NCBI RefSeq assembly: GCF_004310685.1
Contig: NZ_SISG01000001.1
Span: 372,001-436,000, forward strand
Direction of reading: 5' to 3'
DNA: 64,000 bases
Origin: Glaciihabitans arcticus
Lineage (GTDB): Bacteria > Actinomycetota > Actinomycetes > Actinomycetales > Microbacteriaceae
The notes beneath the pieces are model-generated. The model saw nothing but the letters and a program-made list of their open reading frames with translations. It was not told where the DNA came from and did not search any database. The number at the start of each line of letters is the position of its first letter. The first letter of the stretch is position 1. Shown in pieces: positions 10,631-22,444 of this stretch. Both the position numbers and the translations under genes were made by a program.

Positions 10631-12858
10631 GTATCCGCAATCGCATCGTTGCAGCCATCTCGATGGCTCTCTTCTTCGTATTGGTAGGGACGGGAGCGGC
10701 GTCCGCCCTCTGGCTGTCATTCAATTCCGTCGGCGCGACGGTCAAGGTGGCCAACCTCGCCGATGCCTGCACGAATGTCACCCAGATGCTGAACGCGAGC
10801 TTTGAGCAGCCAGCGCAGGCAAGCACGCTCGGCTATGCGAACGACGGCCAGATGAACGGATGGCGCGCGAAGGGCGCGAACGGCCAGCCTGTGCGCATCG
10901 AGATCTGGAATGGCTATGACAACGTCCCTGCGGGCGTCGGGAGTCAGTTTGTCGAGCTCAACGCCGACGAGCCAGGAACCATCTACCAGTCACTCACCAC
11001 GACCCCGGGTCAGACTCTGCAGTGGTCATTCCTGCACCGCGGTCGCTCCGGCGTCGACACCATGGAACTCTTCATCGGTGCGGTGAACGCCGGTGTCTCC
11101 CAGGGGAGCTTCAGCGATGGCACCGGTGTATGGAACCGTTACTCGGGTGCCTACGTTGTACCTGCGGGCCAGAGCACAACGGAGCTCAGCTTCAAGGCGG
11201 TCTCTGCGGCGGGCGGCCCGTCGATCGGAAACTTCCTCGACGACGTGTCGTTCGGTACCGGGCCGTGCCTGACGGCGCAGACCGCCGTCACCAACGTCAC
11301 GCTGGCCGGCACCAGCTATCGTCCCGGTGATGTGCTGGAGTACACGACGACCGTGAGCAACGTCGGAAGCTCGCTTTCGCAGAACAGCATTTTTGCGGGC
11401 GTCGTACCGGAGGGCCTCGAATACCAGGCTAACTCGATCACCATCGATGGAGTCGCCCGCACCGACGCCCTCGCTGGCGATCAGGCGAACTATGTGACGG
11501 CGGATCGCAAGGTCGTTGCCCGTATCGGAAACGGCGCCACTGACACCCTCGGCGGCACCATTGCTCAAGGCACTCAGACCGTGGTCATCAAGTACCGCGT
11601 CAAGGTGCCCGCCGCGGCCACCGGTGTCAGCTACGCGTTCACACCCACCGTCGCTTACGTCAACGGACTCGCCTCGGGATGGGTGCGAACTGCGACGTCG
11701 AACACCGTCACCATCACGACCGTCGGCGGGGCAGACCTGTCTACAGTCGTCACCGCGACCCCGTCGTCAGTGGGTCGCACGAGCACCACGGCCACGGCCG
11801 TGCAGTGGACCTGGGTGGTCACGAATAACGGCAACATTCCGAGCGGCGGGACGGTGACCGTGCCCATCTCGATTCCGACGGCGGCAACTCTCACCGGGAA
11901 CGCGGTTCCCACCATCGCTGCGGGGCAGACCGGCTCCTGCACGTTGACCTCCTGCACCACCACACCTGCGATCGCCGTAGGCCACTCGCGGACTTTCTCA
12001 GTGACCCGCACCGTCACCACGGCTGCGGTTCCTGGCACGGCATACACCCTGACCGCCAGCGCCTCGTCTTCGGTCGCTGACTACGTCGCAGCCAACAACT
12101 CGGGCTCGGCGACGGTGACCGTCACGGATACCGCGGCTCCCAACAAGCCCGTGGCGTACGCCTTCGCGTCTCGTGGGCAGGTGCAACTCAACTGGCCGAT
12201 CCCCGCGGACAACGTCGGTGTGGTGAGCTACAGGATCTACCGAGCGGGTATCGCGATTGCCACCACTTCAGACCTGCTGTATGTGGATGCGGGTCTCAAT
12301 GCATCCACCCCGTACACGTACACGATCACGGCCATCGATGCTGCCGGTAATGAGTCGGTGCCATCCGACGTCATGTCGGTGACGACTCCAGCCACGTTGA
12401 GCGCAACACAGCGCTTCACTCTTCGCACCACCCACGCGACGCCTTACCTGTGCTTCACGCCGGACACCGTCGCCAACGCAGCTGACATCGACCAGAACAC
12501 CTGCGGAGCATCCAACAACCAGGTGGGATCCACGGCGCAGCGCGTTGTCTTCACCAACGCGGGTGACGGTTTCTATCGGATTACGCCTCAGAACAACGCG
12601 AACCTGGCCTGGGCGATTGAACCGGGCACCAACCAGCTACTCGACGGCGCCAAGCTCCAGTTGAACACGTGGAGCAGTGCGGACAACCAGGAGTGGGCGC
12701 AGGTTGCCGAACCGGGTGGTTACGTGCGATTCATCAACAAGCTGACTAACAAATGCCTCGATATCAACGGACAATCCACGACTCTTGGACTCCAGTTCCA
12801 GCAGTACACCTGCAATAACACCGTTGCTCAGCGCTTCACCATGACAGCGGTGAACTGA
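10627..12858 (+). CDS. Multidomain secreted adhesin: carbohydrate-binding-like, DUF11-like, FnIII and ricin-type lectin domains
   Basis: GTG 10627 overlaps the previous stop. The 743-residue product has a signal peptide (about 1-38) ending in ASALWLSFNS, a degenerate form of the ALWNDS motif. A beta-sandwich domain follows (about 56-214: NASFEQP, GWRAKG, FVELNADEPGTIYQ, FLDDVSFG). A DUF11-like domain (about 217-365, YRPGDVLEYTTTVSNVG) is followed by a second repeat-like region (about 369-500) and a fibronectin type III domain (about 504-588, TAAPNKPV...YRIYRAG). The ricin B-like lectin domain (about 594-743) ends with CLDINGQSTT and AQRFTMTAVN. The domain order is that of a surface protein binding glycans or matrix. 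Domain borders are by eye. Confidence 0.8.
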   Translation: MSIRNRIVAAISMALFFVLVGTGAASALWLSFNSVGATVKVANLADACTNVTQMLNASFEQPAQASTLGYANDGQMNGWRAKGANGQPVRIEIWNGYDNVPAGVGSQFVELNADEPGTIYQSLTTTPGQTLQWSFLHRGRSGVDTMELFIGAVNAGVSQGSFSDGTGVWNRYSGAYVVPAGQSTTELSFKAVSAAGGPSIGNFLDDVSFGTGPCLTAQTAVTNVTLAGTSYRPGDVLEYTTTVSNVGSSLSQNSIFAGVVPEGLEYQANSITIDGVARTDALAGDQANYVTADRKVVARIGNGATDTLGGTIAQGTQTVVIKYRVKVPAAATGVSYAFTPTVAYVNGLASGWVRTATSNTVTITTVGGADLSTVVTATPSSVGRTSTTATAVQWTWVVTNNGNIPSGGTVTVPISIPTAATLTGNAVPTIAAGQTGSCTLTSCTTTPAIAVGHSRTFSVTRTVTTAAVPGTAYTLTASASSSVADYVAANNSGSATVTVTDTAAPNKPVAYAFASRGQVQLNWPIPADNVGVVSYRIYRAGIAIATTSDLLYVDAGLNASTPYTYTITAIDAAGNESVPSDVMSVTTPATLSATQRFTLRTTHATPYLCFTPDTVANAADIDQNTCGASNNQVGSTAQRVVFTNAGDGFYRITPQNNANLAWAIEPGTNQLLDGAKLQLNTWSSADNQEWAQVAEPGGYVRFINKLTNKCLDINGQSTTLGLQFQQYTCNNTVAQRFTMTAVN

Positions 12859-12860
12859 AC

Positions 12861-13580
12861 GTGAACCGGGCACGGCTAGCCATGGTCAGCGTTGTGACGG
12901 TGCTCGCTGCCGCGCTTGCGATGGGCGGCAGTGCAACCGCCGCCCAGGCGTCGCCGACGGAGATTCTCGTCAGCGCGGATGGCGTCTCATTCGGAACACA
13001 CTTCGGGACGCCCCTGTTCGCCGGTATCGGCAAGCTCGTACCGCAGGATGTCGTCACGGTGAGCTTCTGGGTACGCAACCCGACCACGAGCGTGGCGAAC
13101 ATGCGAGTGAGCGTCAGCCACCTGGTCTCGCCTTCGATGGAGATGGCGTCGAACCTGATGCTCACGGCTGTAGATGTCAGCATGGGTGCGACGGAGAGCT
13201 CAGCTATCGCCGACCTCTCCACGTGCGACGTCGTTGTGGCTCCCCGTCCGCTTGCCGGCGGCGCGACCATGCGGGTCGACCTCACTCTGGAAATGATGGA
13301 CGTCACAGGTCAGGTTGCTCAGGCCAAACTGGGGGACCTCGATTTTCTTGTGGGTATGCGCGACACGCAGGCAGGTGCATTTCCGGCCAGCGCCTGTGAT
13401 GATGTGGGTGTGGCAATTCCCGGCATCCCGCCAACGGCTCCCTCGGGCAACAATCCTGGCGGCCTCATCAAGACCGGCGTCGACCTGCCCTACGACTGGT
13501 TCGCCATCGCGGCCGGCCTCTTCGGCTTCGGTTTCCTCCTGCTTCTTCGCCGTCGGCGCGAGCGCCGCGAAGAATCGTGA
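12861..13580 (+). CDS. Surface protein with LIKTG-type sorting signal
   Basis: This 239-residue protein starts with GTG two bases after the adhesin stop. It has a conventional signal peptide (1-30, cleavage near ATAAQA) and a beta-rich ectodomain with two cysteines (STCDVVV, SACDDVG). A Pro/Gly/Asn-rich stretch leads to GGLIKTGVDLPYDW (201-213), then a hydrophobic segment and a final RRRRERRE tail. The arrangement pentapeptide-TM-Arg tail is that of a sortase substrate, with LIKTG replacing LPxTG. No sortase is in the window, so it may instead be a simple C-terminal membrane anchor. It may anchor the fibre proteins encoded upstream. Confidence 0.8.
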   Translation: MNRARLAMVSVVTVLAAALAMGGSATAAQASPTEILVSADGVSFGTHFGTPLFAGIGKLVPQDVVTVSFWVRNPTTSVANMRVSVSHLVSPSMEMASNLMLTAVDVSMGATESSAIADLSTCDVVVAPRPLAGGATMRVDLTLEMMDVTGQVAQAKLGDLDFLVGMRDTQAGAFPASACDDVGVAIPGIPPTAPSGNNPGGLIKTGVDLPYDWFAIAAGLFGFGFLLLLRRRRERREES

Positions 13581-14203
13581 GCGGGGAGCAGCCCGCGGGG
13601 GTCGAAGAGACGCCCACAGAAGTCGCTGAGGCGCCCAAAGCCAAGCAGGAGAAGAGCCTCGCGCACTACCTCGGCCTGATGTTCGGCATCGTGCTGGTGA
13701 TCGTCGTGGCGTTCTTCGCCGCGATCCTCATCATCATCCCGAAGGTGGGTGGGGCCATCCCGCTCACCGTTCTCACACAGTCCATGGAACCGGGACTTCC
13801 GCCCGGAACGCTCATCGTGGTCGGACCGGTCGAGTTCGACGAGATCGAGGTCGGCGACGTCATCACCTACCAGATCCGTTCGGGCGAGCCCGGTGTGATC
13901 ACCCACCGCGTGATCGGCTTCACGAGCGGTGACGATGGCGGTCAGCGACTCATCCTGCAGGGTGATAACAACGACACGCCTGATGAGCCGGTGCGCGACG
14001 TGCAGGTGCAGGGTCGTATGTGGTACTCCGTTCCCTACCTCGGTTTTGTCAACCAGGCCGTCAACGGCGAGGACCGCGGCGGCATCGTCGCCGTGATCGC
14101 CGGACTCTTCTTCGCCTACGCCGCCTTTATGGTGTTCACCGGCATCGCCGACTCGCGCAAGAAGAAGCGTGGCAAGGGCCGCCGTTCAGACGCCAAGAAG
14201 TAG
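13577..14203 (+). CDS. sipW: SipW-type signal peptidase I
   Basis: A 208-residue membrane protein starting with GTG in a 4-nt overlap. TM1 is about 30-54 and TM2 about 169-190. The catalytic serine sits in TQSMEPGLPPGTLIVV (Ser69). The second catalytic position is VITHRVIG with His110 in place of the bacterial Lys, the ER/archaeal/SipW type. LQGDNND (127-133) is the conserved third box. The tail is strongly basic. SipW enzymes process precursors with the alternate signal peptide seen in the two proteins upstream, so the cassette carries both substrates and processing enzyme. It is followed by glgP, which has its own promoter. Confidence 0.93.
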   Translation: MSGEQPAGVEETPTEVAEAPKAKQEKSLAHYLGLMFGIVLVIVVAFFAAILIIIPKVGGAIPLTVLTQSMEPGLPPGTLIVVGPVEFDEIEVGDVITYQIRSGEPGVITHRVIGFTSGDDGGQRLILQGDNNDTPDEPVRDVQVQGRMWYSVPYLGFVNQAVNGEDRGGIVAVIAGLFFAYAAFMVFTGIADSRKKKRGKGRRSDAKK

Positions 14204-14221
14204 TCGTTCACCCAGCGGCGT

Positions 14222-14227
14222 TAGGCT
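14222..14227 (+). promoter_or_regulatory. TAGGCT -10 box giving a leaderless glgP transcript
   Basis: TAGGCT lies 6 nt before GTG 14234 and no ribosome site intervenes. This spacing would place the transcript start at the start codon. Confidence 0.5.
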
Positions 14228-14233
14228 TTGCGG

Positions 14234-16786
14234 GTGAAGGCCATTCGTCGATTTACCGTCCGCACCGTTCTGCCAGAGCGCCTCGCCGCGCTCGAGGAGC
14301 TCGCCACCAACCTTCGCTGGTCGTGGCACGAGCCGACACGGCAGCTATTCGCTGGCATCGAGCCCTCCGTGTGGGACGAAATCGGCCACGACCCCATCGG
14401 ACTGCTCGGGGCCGTGAGTCCCGCCCGTCTTGCCGAGCTAGCGGATGACGCGGCCTTCGTCGAGCGTGCTGACTCCCTGCTGGCGGAACTCCACGCGTAT
14501 CTGCGCGAGCCCCGCTGGTACCAGGGTCTGGAGAACGCGCCGGCATCCCTCGCCTACTTCTCACCGGAGTTCGGAATCGCCGCAGCGCTTCCGCAGTACT
14601 CGGGCGGCCTCGGCATTCTCGCCGGCGACCACTTGAAGAGCGCCTCCGACCTCGGCGTGCCGATCATCGGCGTGGGCCTGTTCTACCGGGCCGGCTACTT
14701 CCGTCAGGCGATCTCGCGTGACGGCTGGCAGCAGGAGAGCTACCCCGTGCTCGACCCCGACGGACTGCCGCTGCGCGTGCTGCGCCACCCCGACGGTCGC
14801 GCCGCGATGGTCACCCTCGCACTTCCGGACGGCAAGGCGCTCTACGCACGCATCTGGCAGCTGAATGTCGGGCGCATCCCGTTGCTGCTGCTGGACACCG
14901 ACATCCCCGAGAACGACGACGACCTGCGCGGTGTCACCGACCGGCTCTACGGCGGCGCGGGCGAACACCGCCTGTTGCAGGAACTGCTGCTCGGCATCGG
15001 TGGCGTGCGCGCGATCGGCATCTACACCGAGCTGACCTCGACGCCCGTGCCCCTCGTGTTCCACACCAACGAGGGCCACGCGGGCTTCCTCGGTCTCGAG
15101 CGCATCAGCGACCTGATCGGTGCGGGCCTCTCGTTCGCCGAGGCCCTGCAGGTGGTGCGCAGCGGCACCGTCTTCACGACCCACACACCGGTGCCCGCGG
15201 GCATCGACCGGTTCGAGGCACCCATGGTCGAGCGCTACTTCTCGACCGAGCTGCTGCCCGGCGTCGACGCGGCCGACGTGCTCGCCCTCGGCATCGAGGC
15301 GCACGAGGGCGGCGACCCCGAGATGTTCAACATGGCCGTGATGGGCCTGCGTCTCGGGCAGCGCGCCAACGGTGTCTCCATCCTGCACGGCGAGGTGAGT
15401 CGCGGCATGTTCGGCCCGCTTTGGCCCGGTTTTGATAACGCGGATGTGCCGATCACCTCGGTCACGAACGGCGTTCACGCCCCCACCTGGACCGACCCCC
15501 TGCTGCTCGAACTCGCGAACTCGAAGCTCGGCACGAGGGATACCACCTCCGCCGACTGGCGCTCCGAGGCGGTCACCGACGGCGACCTCTGGGGAGTGCG
15601 CGGTGCGATGCGTGCCCAGCTCGTCACCGACGCCCGCCGCCGTGTGACCGACGCCTGGCAGGAGCAGAACCCCGGAGTGCAGGCGCCCGACTGGTACAAC
15701 GACCTGCTCGACCCGAACGTGCTCACCATCGGCTTCGCCCGGCGTGTTCCTACCTACAAGCGCCTCACGCTGATGCTGCACGACGAGGACCGCCTGCGCG
15801 CGCTGCTGCTGCACCCCGAGCGCCCCATCCAGATCGTGATCGCCGGTAAATCGCACCCCGCCGACGACGAGGGCAAGCGCCTCATCCAGCGCCTCATCGA
15901 GTTCGCATCGGAGCCCGAGCTGCGCAATCGCATCGTGTTCCTTCCGAATTACGACATCGCCATGGCCCGACTGCTCTATCCCGGTACTGACGTGTGGCTC
16001 AACAACCCGCTGCGCCCACTCGAAGCCTGCGGCACGAGCGGCATGAAGGCCGCGCTCAACGGATCCCTCAACCTGTCGATCCTCGACGGCTGGTGGGCCG
16101 AGTTCTACGATGAGGAGAACGGCTGGGCGATTCCCAGCTCCGACGCTACCGACCCGGCAGAACGCGACCGCCTCGAGGCCGAATCGCTCTACGACCTCAT
16201 CGAGCACCAGGTCGCCCCGCGCTTCTACGACCGCGGTGACGACGGCGTGCCCACGCGCTGGGTGCAGGCCATCCGTCACACTCTCGCAACGCTGTCGCCC
16301 GAGCTCTCGGCCGACCGCATGGTGCGCGAGTACGTCAACCGCCTGTACCTGCCGGCCGCAGAGGCCCACGCCGAGATCACCGCGTCGAGCTACCAGCCGG
16401 CCCGCGAGCTCGCGGCGTGGAAGGCGCGCGTGACCGCGGCCTGGCCGAGCGTGAGCGTCACCCACGTCGAGTCGGGCGGTGTCGACACGGTGCCGCAGGT
16501 GGGGGATACCCTGCACCTGCGCGCACACGTCGCGCTCGGCACCCTCACCCCCGACGATGTTCTCGTCGAGGTTGTGTACGGGCGGGCGCGCGGCGAGGAC
16601 GAGCTTCTGGACATCCAGCGCGCGCCGCTCGAACTCGAGACGCACGACCTGGGTGCGGCAGCGACCTTCGGTGGCGACATGACGCTGGCTCGCGCCGGGA
16701 GCTTCGGCTACAACGTTCGGGTTGTGCCGCGGCATCCCCTGCTCGCATCGTCCGCGGAGCTGGGCCTGATCGCCGTTATGGAGTAG
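14234..16786 (+). CDS. glgP: Alpha-glucan (glycogen/maltodextrin) phosphorylase
   Basis: This 850-residue enzyme releases glucose-1-phosphate from alpha-1,4-glucan ends. The product from GTG 14234 begins KAIRRFTVRTVLPE, typical of the family. A TTG 6 nt upstream is in frame but the -10 box argues for the GTG. Recognisable blocks are AYFSPEFGIAAALPQYSGGL (about 109-128), the EACGTSGMKAALNGSLNLS segment with the PLP-binding Lys, and DGWWAEFYDEENGWAIPS. It belongs to the short alpha-glucan phosphorylase family of actinobacteria. It lies apart from glgEB because the SipW cassette separates them. Its last 11 bp overlap the end of the convergent DUF998 gene. Confidence 0.95.
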   Translation: MKAIRRFTVRTVLPERLAALEELATNLRWSWHEPTRQLFAGIEPSVWDEIGHDPIGLLGAVSPARLAELADDAAFVERADSLLAELHAYLREPRWYQGLENAPASLAYFSPEFGIAAALPQYSGGLGILAGDHLKSASDLGVPIIGVGLFYRAGYFRQAISRDGWQQESYPVLDPDGLPLRVLRHPDGRAAMVTLALPDGKALYARIWQLNVGRIPLLLLDTDIPENDDDLRGVTDRLYGGAGEHRLLQELLLGIGGVRAIGIYTELTSTPVPLVFHTNEGHAGFLGLERISDLIGAGLSFAEALQVVRSGTVFTTHTPVPAGIDRFEAPMVERYFSTELLPGVDAADVLALGIEAHEGGDPEMFNMAVMGLRLGQRANGVSILHGEVSRGMFGPLWPGFDNADVPITSVTNGVHAPTWTDPLLLELANSKLGTRDTTSADWRSEAVTDGDLWGVRGAMRAQLVTDARRRVTDAWQEQNPGVQAPDWYNDLLDPNVLTIGFARRVPTYKRLTLMLHDEDRLRALLLHPERPIQIVIAGKSHPADDEGKRLIQRLIEFASEPELRNRIVFLPNYDIAMARLLYPGTDVWLNNPLRPLEACGTSGMKAALNGSLNLSILDGWWAEFYDEENGWAIPSSDATDPAERDRLEAESLYDLIEHQVAPRFYDRGDDGVPTRWVQAIRHTLATLSPELSADRMVREYVNRLYLPAAEAHAEITASSYQPARELAAWKARVTAAWPSVSVTHVESGGVDTVPQVGDTLHLRAHVALGTLTPDDVLVEVVYGRARGEDELLDIQRAPLELETHDLGAAATFGGDMTLARAGSFGYNVRVVPRHPLLASSAELGLIAVME

Positions 16787-17432
16787 TTACGGCCCTGCGG
16801 AACAGCAGCGCCGACGTGATCAGCTGCCACGCGAAGATCGAGTACACGGCGATGCGCTCGAAGATCGCGGGGTCGGCGATCGACTGCGGGGTGACGGTGA
16901 AAACGAGTCCGACCAGGCCGATGACTCCGATGATCGGGATGACGTAGGCGTACCAGCGCGGCATCCCGAGCTGGGTTCGGGCGCTCCCTAGCACGATCGC
17001 GAGCAGGTTGCCGGCGGCGATCGCGATGCCGGCACCCAGCGCGTGCAGGGCGATCGCGCCACTCGCGACCGACTCGATGCCACCCGGGAAGATCGCGACG
17101 AGCAGCATGCCGACGAGAACCGAGATGCCGAGGACGCTCACCGTGATGCGGCGGCCCTTCGTGAGCGATCGGGCCAGAAGAAACATCGTCGTCATGACTG
17201 CGGCGCCCATCGCGACGAAGCCGAAGGTCATGACGGGCCAGAGCGGCGAGCACATCGCGCGACCGCCGAAGTCGGCCGTGCAGACGCGGGTGCCGAGGTC
17301 GCTGATGAAGTTGTGGCCGTAGTTGTAGGTTCCGGCCGTCCAGCCGAGAGCGCTGATCGCCTCGGCGGCGAGGAAGACGATGGGGCCGAACGCGGCGAGG
17401 ATGGCGCGCAGGAGTAGTTGCCGACGGGTCAC
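16776..17432 (-). CDS. DUF998-type integral membrane protein
   Basis: This 218-residue protein starts with GTG in a 4-nt overlap with ybaK. About six hydrophobic segments and the loop AGTYNYGHNFISDLG with a Cys pair (VCTADFGGRAMCSP) match the DUF998 pattern of N-terminal membrane proteins with an HxxSDLG motif. Function is unknown. It is translationally linked to ybaK and glgX, though no functional link to glycogen is evident. Confidence 0.8.
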   Translation of the reverse strand: MTRRQLLLRAILAAFGPIVFLAAEAISALGWTAGTYNYGHNFISDLGTRVCTADFGGRAMCSPLWPVMTFGFVAMGAAVMTTMFLLARSLTKGRRITVSVLGISVLVGMLLVAIFPGGIESVASGAIALHALGAGIAIAAGNLLAIVLGSARTQLGMPRWYAYVIPIIGVIGLVGLVFTVTPQSIADPAIFERIAVYSIFAWQLITSALLFRRAVTTP

Positions 17433-17925
17433 GAATCTCTTCCAATCGCGGCGATGATGCCGTCGGTGACGCGCAGCAGGTCGGTTGGAGCGAGCTCGAT
17501 GTCGAAGCCGCGCTTGCCGCCGCTCACGAAGATCGTGTCGAACAGCTCGGCTGTCTCGTCGAGCACCGTCGCGTGTTTCGTCTTCTGGCCGATCGGGCTG
17601 ATACCGCCCACGATGTAGCCGGTGCGGCGCTCGGCCAGCTTCGGGTCGGCCATCTCGGCCTTGCGGCCGCCGACCGCGCTCGCGAGGGCCTTGAGATCCA
17701 GCTTGCCGGAGACCGGAACGATCGCCACGACCAGGGATCCGTCGACATCCGCGAGCAGGGTCTTGAACACGCGCTCGGGGTCGAGATTCAGCTCGGACGC
17801 GGCCTCCGCCCCGAAGTTCGTCGAACCCGCGTCGTGCGCGTAGGCGTGAGGCGTGAACGGCACACCGGCTGCCAAGAGGGCTACCGTCGCGGGGGTTGCG
17901 CCGGAGGCATCCCGATTCTTCGACA

Positions 17926-17926
<1 letters not shown>
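17429..17926 (-). CDS. ybaK: YbaK/EbsC-family Cys-tRNA(Pro) deacylase
   Basis: This 165-residue protein has the family length. YbaK hydrolyses Cys mischarged on tRNA-Pro. Typical blocks are LNLDPERVFKTLLADVDG, VSGKLDLKALASAVGGRKAE and GYIVGGISPIGQK, with the basic residues lining the substrate pocket. The ATG overlaps the glgX stop by one base (TGATG), so it is read from the glgX transcript. Confidence 0.92.
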
Positions 17927-19974
<2,048 letters not shown>

Positions 19975-19981
19975 GGTTTCA

Positions 19982-19987
19982 AGAGTA
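19982..19987 (-). promoter_or_regulatory. TACTCT -10 box deciding the glgX start
   Basis: TACTCT on the minus strand lies 7 nt before ATG 19974 and inside the longer frame from 20004. If it is the promoter, the longer form cannot be made from this transcript. Confidence 0.45.
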
Positions 19988-20074
19988 AAGGCCTCGTGAG
20001 TCATGCTTGTTACGTAACGCCTATCGGGCTGGCCCCAAAACTGGGTCCGAACCCGCTCACTTTCTGGAGAAACT

Positions 20075-21244
20075 GTGCCGATCTACCTCGACCACGCGGC
20101 GACGACGCCGATGCGCGGCGACGTGATCGCTGCCTACGCGCAGGCGCTCGCCGTGGTCGGCAACCCCGCCTCCATCCACAGCCAGGGCCAGAATGCGAAG
20201 CGGATGCTCGAGGAGGCCCGCGAGCAGGTCGCCGCCTCCCTGGGGGCCGACTCTGTCGAAGTCACGTTCACCGGGGGCGGCACCGAATCCGTCAATCTCG
20301 GCATCAAGGGGCTGTTCTGGGCTCGCGAGGGAGCGGGTCGTCGCATCCTCGTTCCGGAGGGGGAGCACCACGCCACCATGGACGCCGTCGAGTGGCTCGC
20401 GAAGCACGAGGGCGCGCTGATCGAGTGGATTCCGATCGACGGGAGTGGCCGCATCCAGCTCGATGCACTGGCCGCGGCCCTGGATCGCTTCGACGACGTC
20501 GCACTCGTGACCGCGCTGCTCGCCAACAACGAGGTCGGCACGATCCAGCCCATCGCTGAGATCGTCGCGCTCGCCGCGGCTCACGGCGTGCCCGTGCACG
20601 TGGATGCGATCGCGGCCTACGGCTACTTGGCCGTCGACTTCCACGCGCTGGGTGCCGCGACCCTCTCGGTGTCGGCGCACAAGATCGGCGGCCCGGTCGG
20701 CGTCGGCGCGCTGCTCATCGCCCGCAGGGCCACGGTCGTGCCGCTGGTGCACGGCGGCAACCAGCAGCGGGGACGCTCCGGCACCCAGGACGTGGCCGGA
20801 GCCGTCGCATTCGGGTTCGCGGCCGAGCAGGCGGTCGCCGGGCTGGCCGGCGCTGCCGGACTGGCCGGCCTGCGTGATCGGCTCATCGCCGGCGTCCAGG
20901 CCGCGGTGCCGTCGGCGATCCTGCGCGGCGACCCCGTCGACCGCCTCGCCGGCAACGTGCACTTCACCTTTCCCGGCTGCGAGGGCGACTCTCTGCTGTT
21001 CCTGCTCGATGTCGCCGGCTTCTCGGTCTCGACCGGATCCGCCTGCCAGGCCGGAGTGCCCGAGGCATCGCACGTGCTCCTGTCGATGGGCCTCAGCGAA
21101 CCCGACGCGCGCGGTGCGCTGAGGATGACGCTCGGCCACGCATCCACAGCGGAGGAAGTCGACGCGCTCGTCGCGGCGCTCCCCGCCGCCGTGGCCAGCG
21201 CGAGCCGCGCCGGTCTCGCCGAGAACTCCCGCTTCGGCGGCTGA
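20075..21244 (+). CDS. Cysteine desulfurase (IscS/NifS family)
   Basis: A 389-residue PLP enzyme that takes sulfur from cysteine as a persulfide. GTG 20075 has CTGGAGA upstream, giving [12 protein letters not shown], the family start. The PLP lysine is Lys203 in [11 protein letters not shown] and the persulfide cysteine is Cys324 in [12 protein letters not shown]. The nearby mnmA gene (26 nt downstream) uses exactly this sulfur for tRNA 2-thiouridine, so it is probably the sulfur donor for MnmA. A broader role in Fe-S assembly is possible. Confidence 0.94.
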   Translation: MPIYLDHAATTPMRGDVIAAYAQALAVVGNPASIHSQGQNAKRMLEEAREQVAASLGADSVEVTFTGGGTESVNLGIKGLFWAREGAGRRILVPEGEHHATMDAVEWLAKHEGALIEWIPIDGSGRIQLDALAAALDRFDDVALVTALLANNEVGTIQPIAEIVALAAAHGVPVHVDAIAAYGYLAVDFHALGAATLSVSAHKIGGPVGVGALLIARRATVVPLVHGGNQQRGRSGTQDVAGAVAFGFAAEQAVAGLAGAAGLAGLRDRLIAGVQAAVPSAILRGDPVDRLAGNVHFTFPGCEGDSLLFLLDVAGFSVSTGSACQAGVPEASHVLLSMGLSEPDARGALRMTLGHASTAEEVDALVAALPAAVASASRAGLAENSRFGG

Positions 21245-21257
21245 CTGCGACGCGACG

Positions 21258-21263
21258 TAGACT
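21258..21263 (+). promoter_or_regulatory. TAGACT -10 box before mnmA
   Basis: TAGACT lies 7 nt before ATG 21271 with no ribosome site between, suggesting an additional leaderless mnmA transcript. Confidence 0.45.
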
Positions 21264-21270
21264 CGATCCC

Positions 21271-22401
21271 ATGCGTGTTGTAGCGGCGATGAGTGGCGGA
21301 GTGGACTCTGCGGTCGCTGCCGCGCGCGCCGTCGAGGCCGGACACGAGGTTGTCGGCGTGCACCTCGCGCTCAGCCGCATGCCCGGCACCCTGCGCACCG
21401 GCGCCCGCGGCTGCTGCACCATCGAGGACTCGATGGACGCCCAGCGCGCCGCCAACATCATCGGAATCCCGTACTACGTCTGGGACTTCTCCTCCCGCTT
21501 CAAGGAGGACGTCGTTCAGGACTTCGTCGACGAGTACAGCGCTGGCCGCACACCGAACCCGTGCATGCGCTGCAACGAGCGCATCAAGTTCTCCGCGCTG
21601 CTCGAGAAGGCTCTCGCCCTCGGCTTCGACGCGGTCGTCACCGGCCATTATGCCGACGTGCGCACCGACGAGTTCGGCAATAAGGAGCTGCACCGCGCCG
21701 CCACCTGGGCCAAGGACCAGTCCTACGTGCTCGGCGTGCTCACGACCGAGCAGCTCGCGCACTCGATGTTCCCGCTCGGCACCACGCCGTCCAAGGCTGA
21801 GGTTCGCGCCGAGGCCGCAGCACGCGGCTTCAGCGTCGCCAACAAGCCCGACTCGCACGACATCTGCTTCATTCCGGATGGCGACACTCGCGGTTGGCTG
21901 AAGGACAAGGTCGGCGCCACCCAGGGTGCGATCCTCGACCGCAGTGGAAACGTGCTCGGCACCCACGAGGGAGCGCACGCTTTCACCGTCGGACAGCGCA
22001 AGGGCCTCTCGATCGGCTACCCCGCCGACGATGGCAAGCCGCGTTTTGTGCTCGAGGTTCAGCCGAAGACGAACACCGTCGTCGTCGGGCCCAAGGAAGC
22101 GCTCGACATCGCCGAGATCGCCGGATCCACGTTCTCGTGGGCCGGACTCGACCCCGTGGCATCCGGGATCGCCGCATCAGTGGGAGCGCCCTTCGTCTGC
22201 GAGGTGCAGATCCGTGCACACGCCGACCCGGTGCCCGCTGTTGCTGTTCTGCGCGACGGCGAACTGGTGATCACCCCCGACGAGCCGCTCAGCGGCGTCG
22301 CCCCCGGCCAGACGGCCGTTGTCTACGTCGGCACCCGCGTGCTCGGCCAGTGCACCATCGACCGCACGGTGAGTGCCGTGCCGGTTCCTGCTGCTTCCTA
22401 G
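21271..22401 (+). CDS. mnmA: tRNA 2-thiouridine(34) synthase MnmA
   Basis: This 376-residue PP-loop ATPase thiolates U34 of Lys, Glu and Gln tRNAs. The PP-loop MSGGVDS spans 7-13. The catalytic pair is Cys98 (NPCMRCN, also Cys101) and Cys200 ([11 protein letters not shown]). TGHYADV and AKDQSYVL are family blocks, and the C-terminal beta-barrel domain is complete. It directly follows a cysteine desulfurase. Confidence 0.96.
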   Translation: MRVVAAMSGGVDSAVAAARAVEAGHEVVGVHLALSRMPGTLRTGARGCCTIEDSMDAQRAANIIGIPYYVWDFSSRFKEDVVQDFVDEYSAGRTPNPCMRCNERIKFSALLEKALALGFDAVVTGHYADVRTDEFGNKELHRAATWAKDQSYVLGVLTTEQLAHSMFPLGTTPSKAEVRAEAAARGFSVANKPDSHDICFIPDGDTRGWLKDKVGATQGAILDRSGNVLGTHEGAHAFTVGQRKGLSIGYPADDGKPRFVLEVQPKTNTVVVGPKEALDIAEIAGSTFSWAGLDPVASGIAASVGAPFVCEVQIRAHADPVPAVAVLRDGELVITPDEPLSGVAPGQTAVVYVGTRVLGQCTIDRTVSAVPVPAAS

Positions 22402-22444
22402 CCTCGGCTTCCCTCGGCGTGATGTCGAATTCGCTCGATTGATG

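Noticed and set aside
14561-16735. 724-codon minus-strand frame
   Set aside because: Antisense shadow of glgP.
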